From Inhella gelatinilytica (GTDB lineage: Bacteria > Pseudomonadota > Gammaproteobacteria > Burkholderiales > Burkholderiaceae_C): a DNA stretch of 64,000 bases. The stretch spans positions 62,001 to 126,000 of the forward strand of contig NZ_JAEDAL010000008.1 of NCBI RefSeq assembly GCF_016093295.1, read 5' to 3'. Each line of letters starts with the position of its first letter. Positions within the stretch are counted from its first letter, which is position 1. Under the pieces are notes generated by a model, which saw only the letters and a list, made by a program, of their open reading frames with translations, searched no databases and was not told the origin of the DNA. The position numbers were made by a program, and so were the translations under genes. Below are positions 63,432 through 64,000 of the stretch, one piece after another.

Positions 63432-64000
63432 CTAGAGTCCAGCGGCGGCCAAGACCTGAATAAATCGTTCGGGAGGCTGGTACCCAATGACCCGTAGGCC
63501 CGTCAGCTCCTGGCCGTTGGCGTCAAAAAATAGGATGCCCGGCGGGCCGAACAAGTTAAACCGCTTGAGTAGCGCACGATCATCCGCGCTGTTGGCCGTG
63601 ACATCCACTTGCAACAACAGCGCACGCTGCATCTTGGCCGCCACCTCGGGCTTGGCAAAGGTCAGACGCTCCATCTCTTTGCAGGACACGCACCAGTCCG
63701 CGTAGAAATCCAGAATGATCGGACGGCCCGCACTGTTCGCCAGTCGTGCGTTCAACTCCGCCTCGGTCTTGACGCGCTCAAATTTCGGATGTGCCACCTC
63801 ACCCAAAACACCGGCGGCGGTGGTGGTGGCTAGGGGCCGCAGCGGATCGGTGCCCCCGACTGCGGCACCCCACCATTGAGAAAAGGCACCAAACGCCAGC
63901 AGGGCCGCGGCCGCCCCTCGGAGCCAATGAAGGGGGCGGGGCTGCAGAGGAACCAAGGACCACAGCATGCAAGCCAAGGCCGCCAACCATGTCCCCCACA
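63432..64000 (-). CDS. dsbD: Thiol:disulfide interchange protein DsbD, C-terminal part (gene runs off window)
   Basis: The C-terminal ~185 residues of a longer protein whose start lies beyond 64000. The last membrane helices are followed by a thioredoxin-like domain with FYADWCVSCKEME (CxxC). DsbD moves electrons from cytoplasmic thioredoxin to periplasmic DsbC and cytochrome maturation proteins. It is core chromosomal and supports reading this end as island border. Confidence 0.92.
   Translation of the reverse strand, partial: WGTWLAALACMLWSLVPLQPRPLHWLRGAAAALLAFGAFSQWWGAAVGGTDPLRPLATTTAAGVLGEVAHPKFERVKTEAELNARLANSAGRPIILDFYADWCVSCKEMERLTFAKPEVAAKMQRALLLQVDVTANSADDRALLKRFNLFGPPGILFFDANGQELTGLRVIGYQPPERFIQVLAAAGL

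Overview
The window is GC-rich DNA with tightly packed, overlapping genes. It looks like a chromosomal genomic island of a betaproteobacterium, probably Burkholderiales/Comamonadaceae. That placement rests on codon usage, gene families and the dsbD-tRNA-fMet end, is an inference, and no species can be named. No phage structural genes, no conjugation genes and no CRISPR array were seen. The content is nucleases, helicases, membrane-linked GTPases, restriction genes, insertion-sequence debris and one peptide natural-product operon.

Layout. (1) 144-4437 and 35685-40097 are two direct copies of a three-gene module: a membrane protein, a DUF2868-like protein and a DUF3482-like GTPase. They bracket about 31 kb. 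Their divergence is patchy, roughly 11% in one sampled 120-base block and under 2% in another. An IS3-family element (4651-6300) follows copy 1, and a short hairpin resembling its ends follows copy 2. (2) 6547-10923: an accessory exonuclease VII pair and a methyltransferase-HNH fusion. (3) 11063-15582: a type II Zorya-like system (zorA, zorB, HNH zorE) with a downstream membrane HExxH protein. (4) 15663-25141: a NERD-helicase, then a divergent cluster of two overlapping membrane GTPases, several glycine-rich membrane proteins, a WYL regulator and a DUF4230-like protein. I recognise no named system here, and it is one of two candidates for a new defence or stress system. (5) 25286-35630: two secreted SNase-type nucleases, a second NERD-helicase, many small hypotheticals and IS5/IS30 remnants. 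This is the most eroded part. (6) 40532-51378: a six-gene type III restriction-modification operon (SNF2 helicase, DUF4391-like, a helical protein, Mod, an unknown, Res). (7) 51639-54705: a HEPN-like protein with an overlapping partner and small unknowns. (8) 54890-56897: tyrosine integrase, excisionase and a divergent Xre regulator with a clear promoter and operators.

(9) 57808-62520 is the most striking part. It is a five-gene, translationally coupled operon for a ribosomally made, modified peptide (RiPP). It encodes a 64-residue precursor ending in a His/Arg/Tyr-rich tail, a radical SAM/SPASM maturase fused to an HExxH domain of the peptide beta-hydroxylase type, an arginase-like (UPF0489-type) protein, a GNAT acetyltransferase and a GT2-like glycosyltransferase. 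The precursor's Shine-Dalgarno sits in the loop of a perfect 7-bp hairpin. The window ends with tRNA-fMet and the 3' part of dsbD, which look like core chromosome and so mark the probable right edge of the accessory DNA.

How the parts fit: zorAB-E, the type III R-M operon, the NERD-helicases, the MTase-HNH fusion, the HEPN pair and possibly the GTPase cluster are all plausible anti-phage or anti-plasmid functions. The integrase/Xis/Xre block and the large direct repeats supply routes for gain, loss and duplication. The RiPP operon is a separate specialised-metabolism unit between the integrase and the tRNA.
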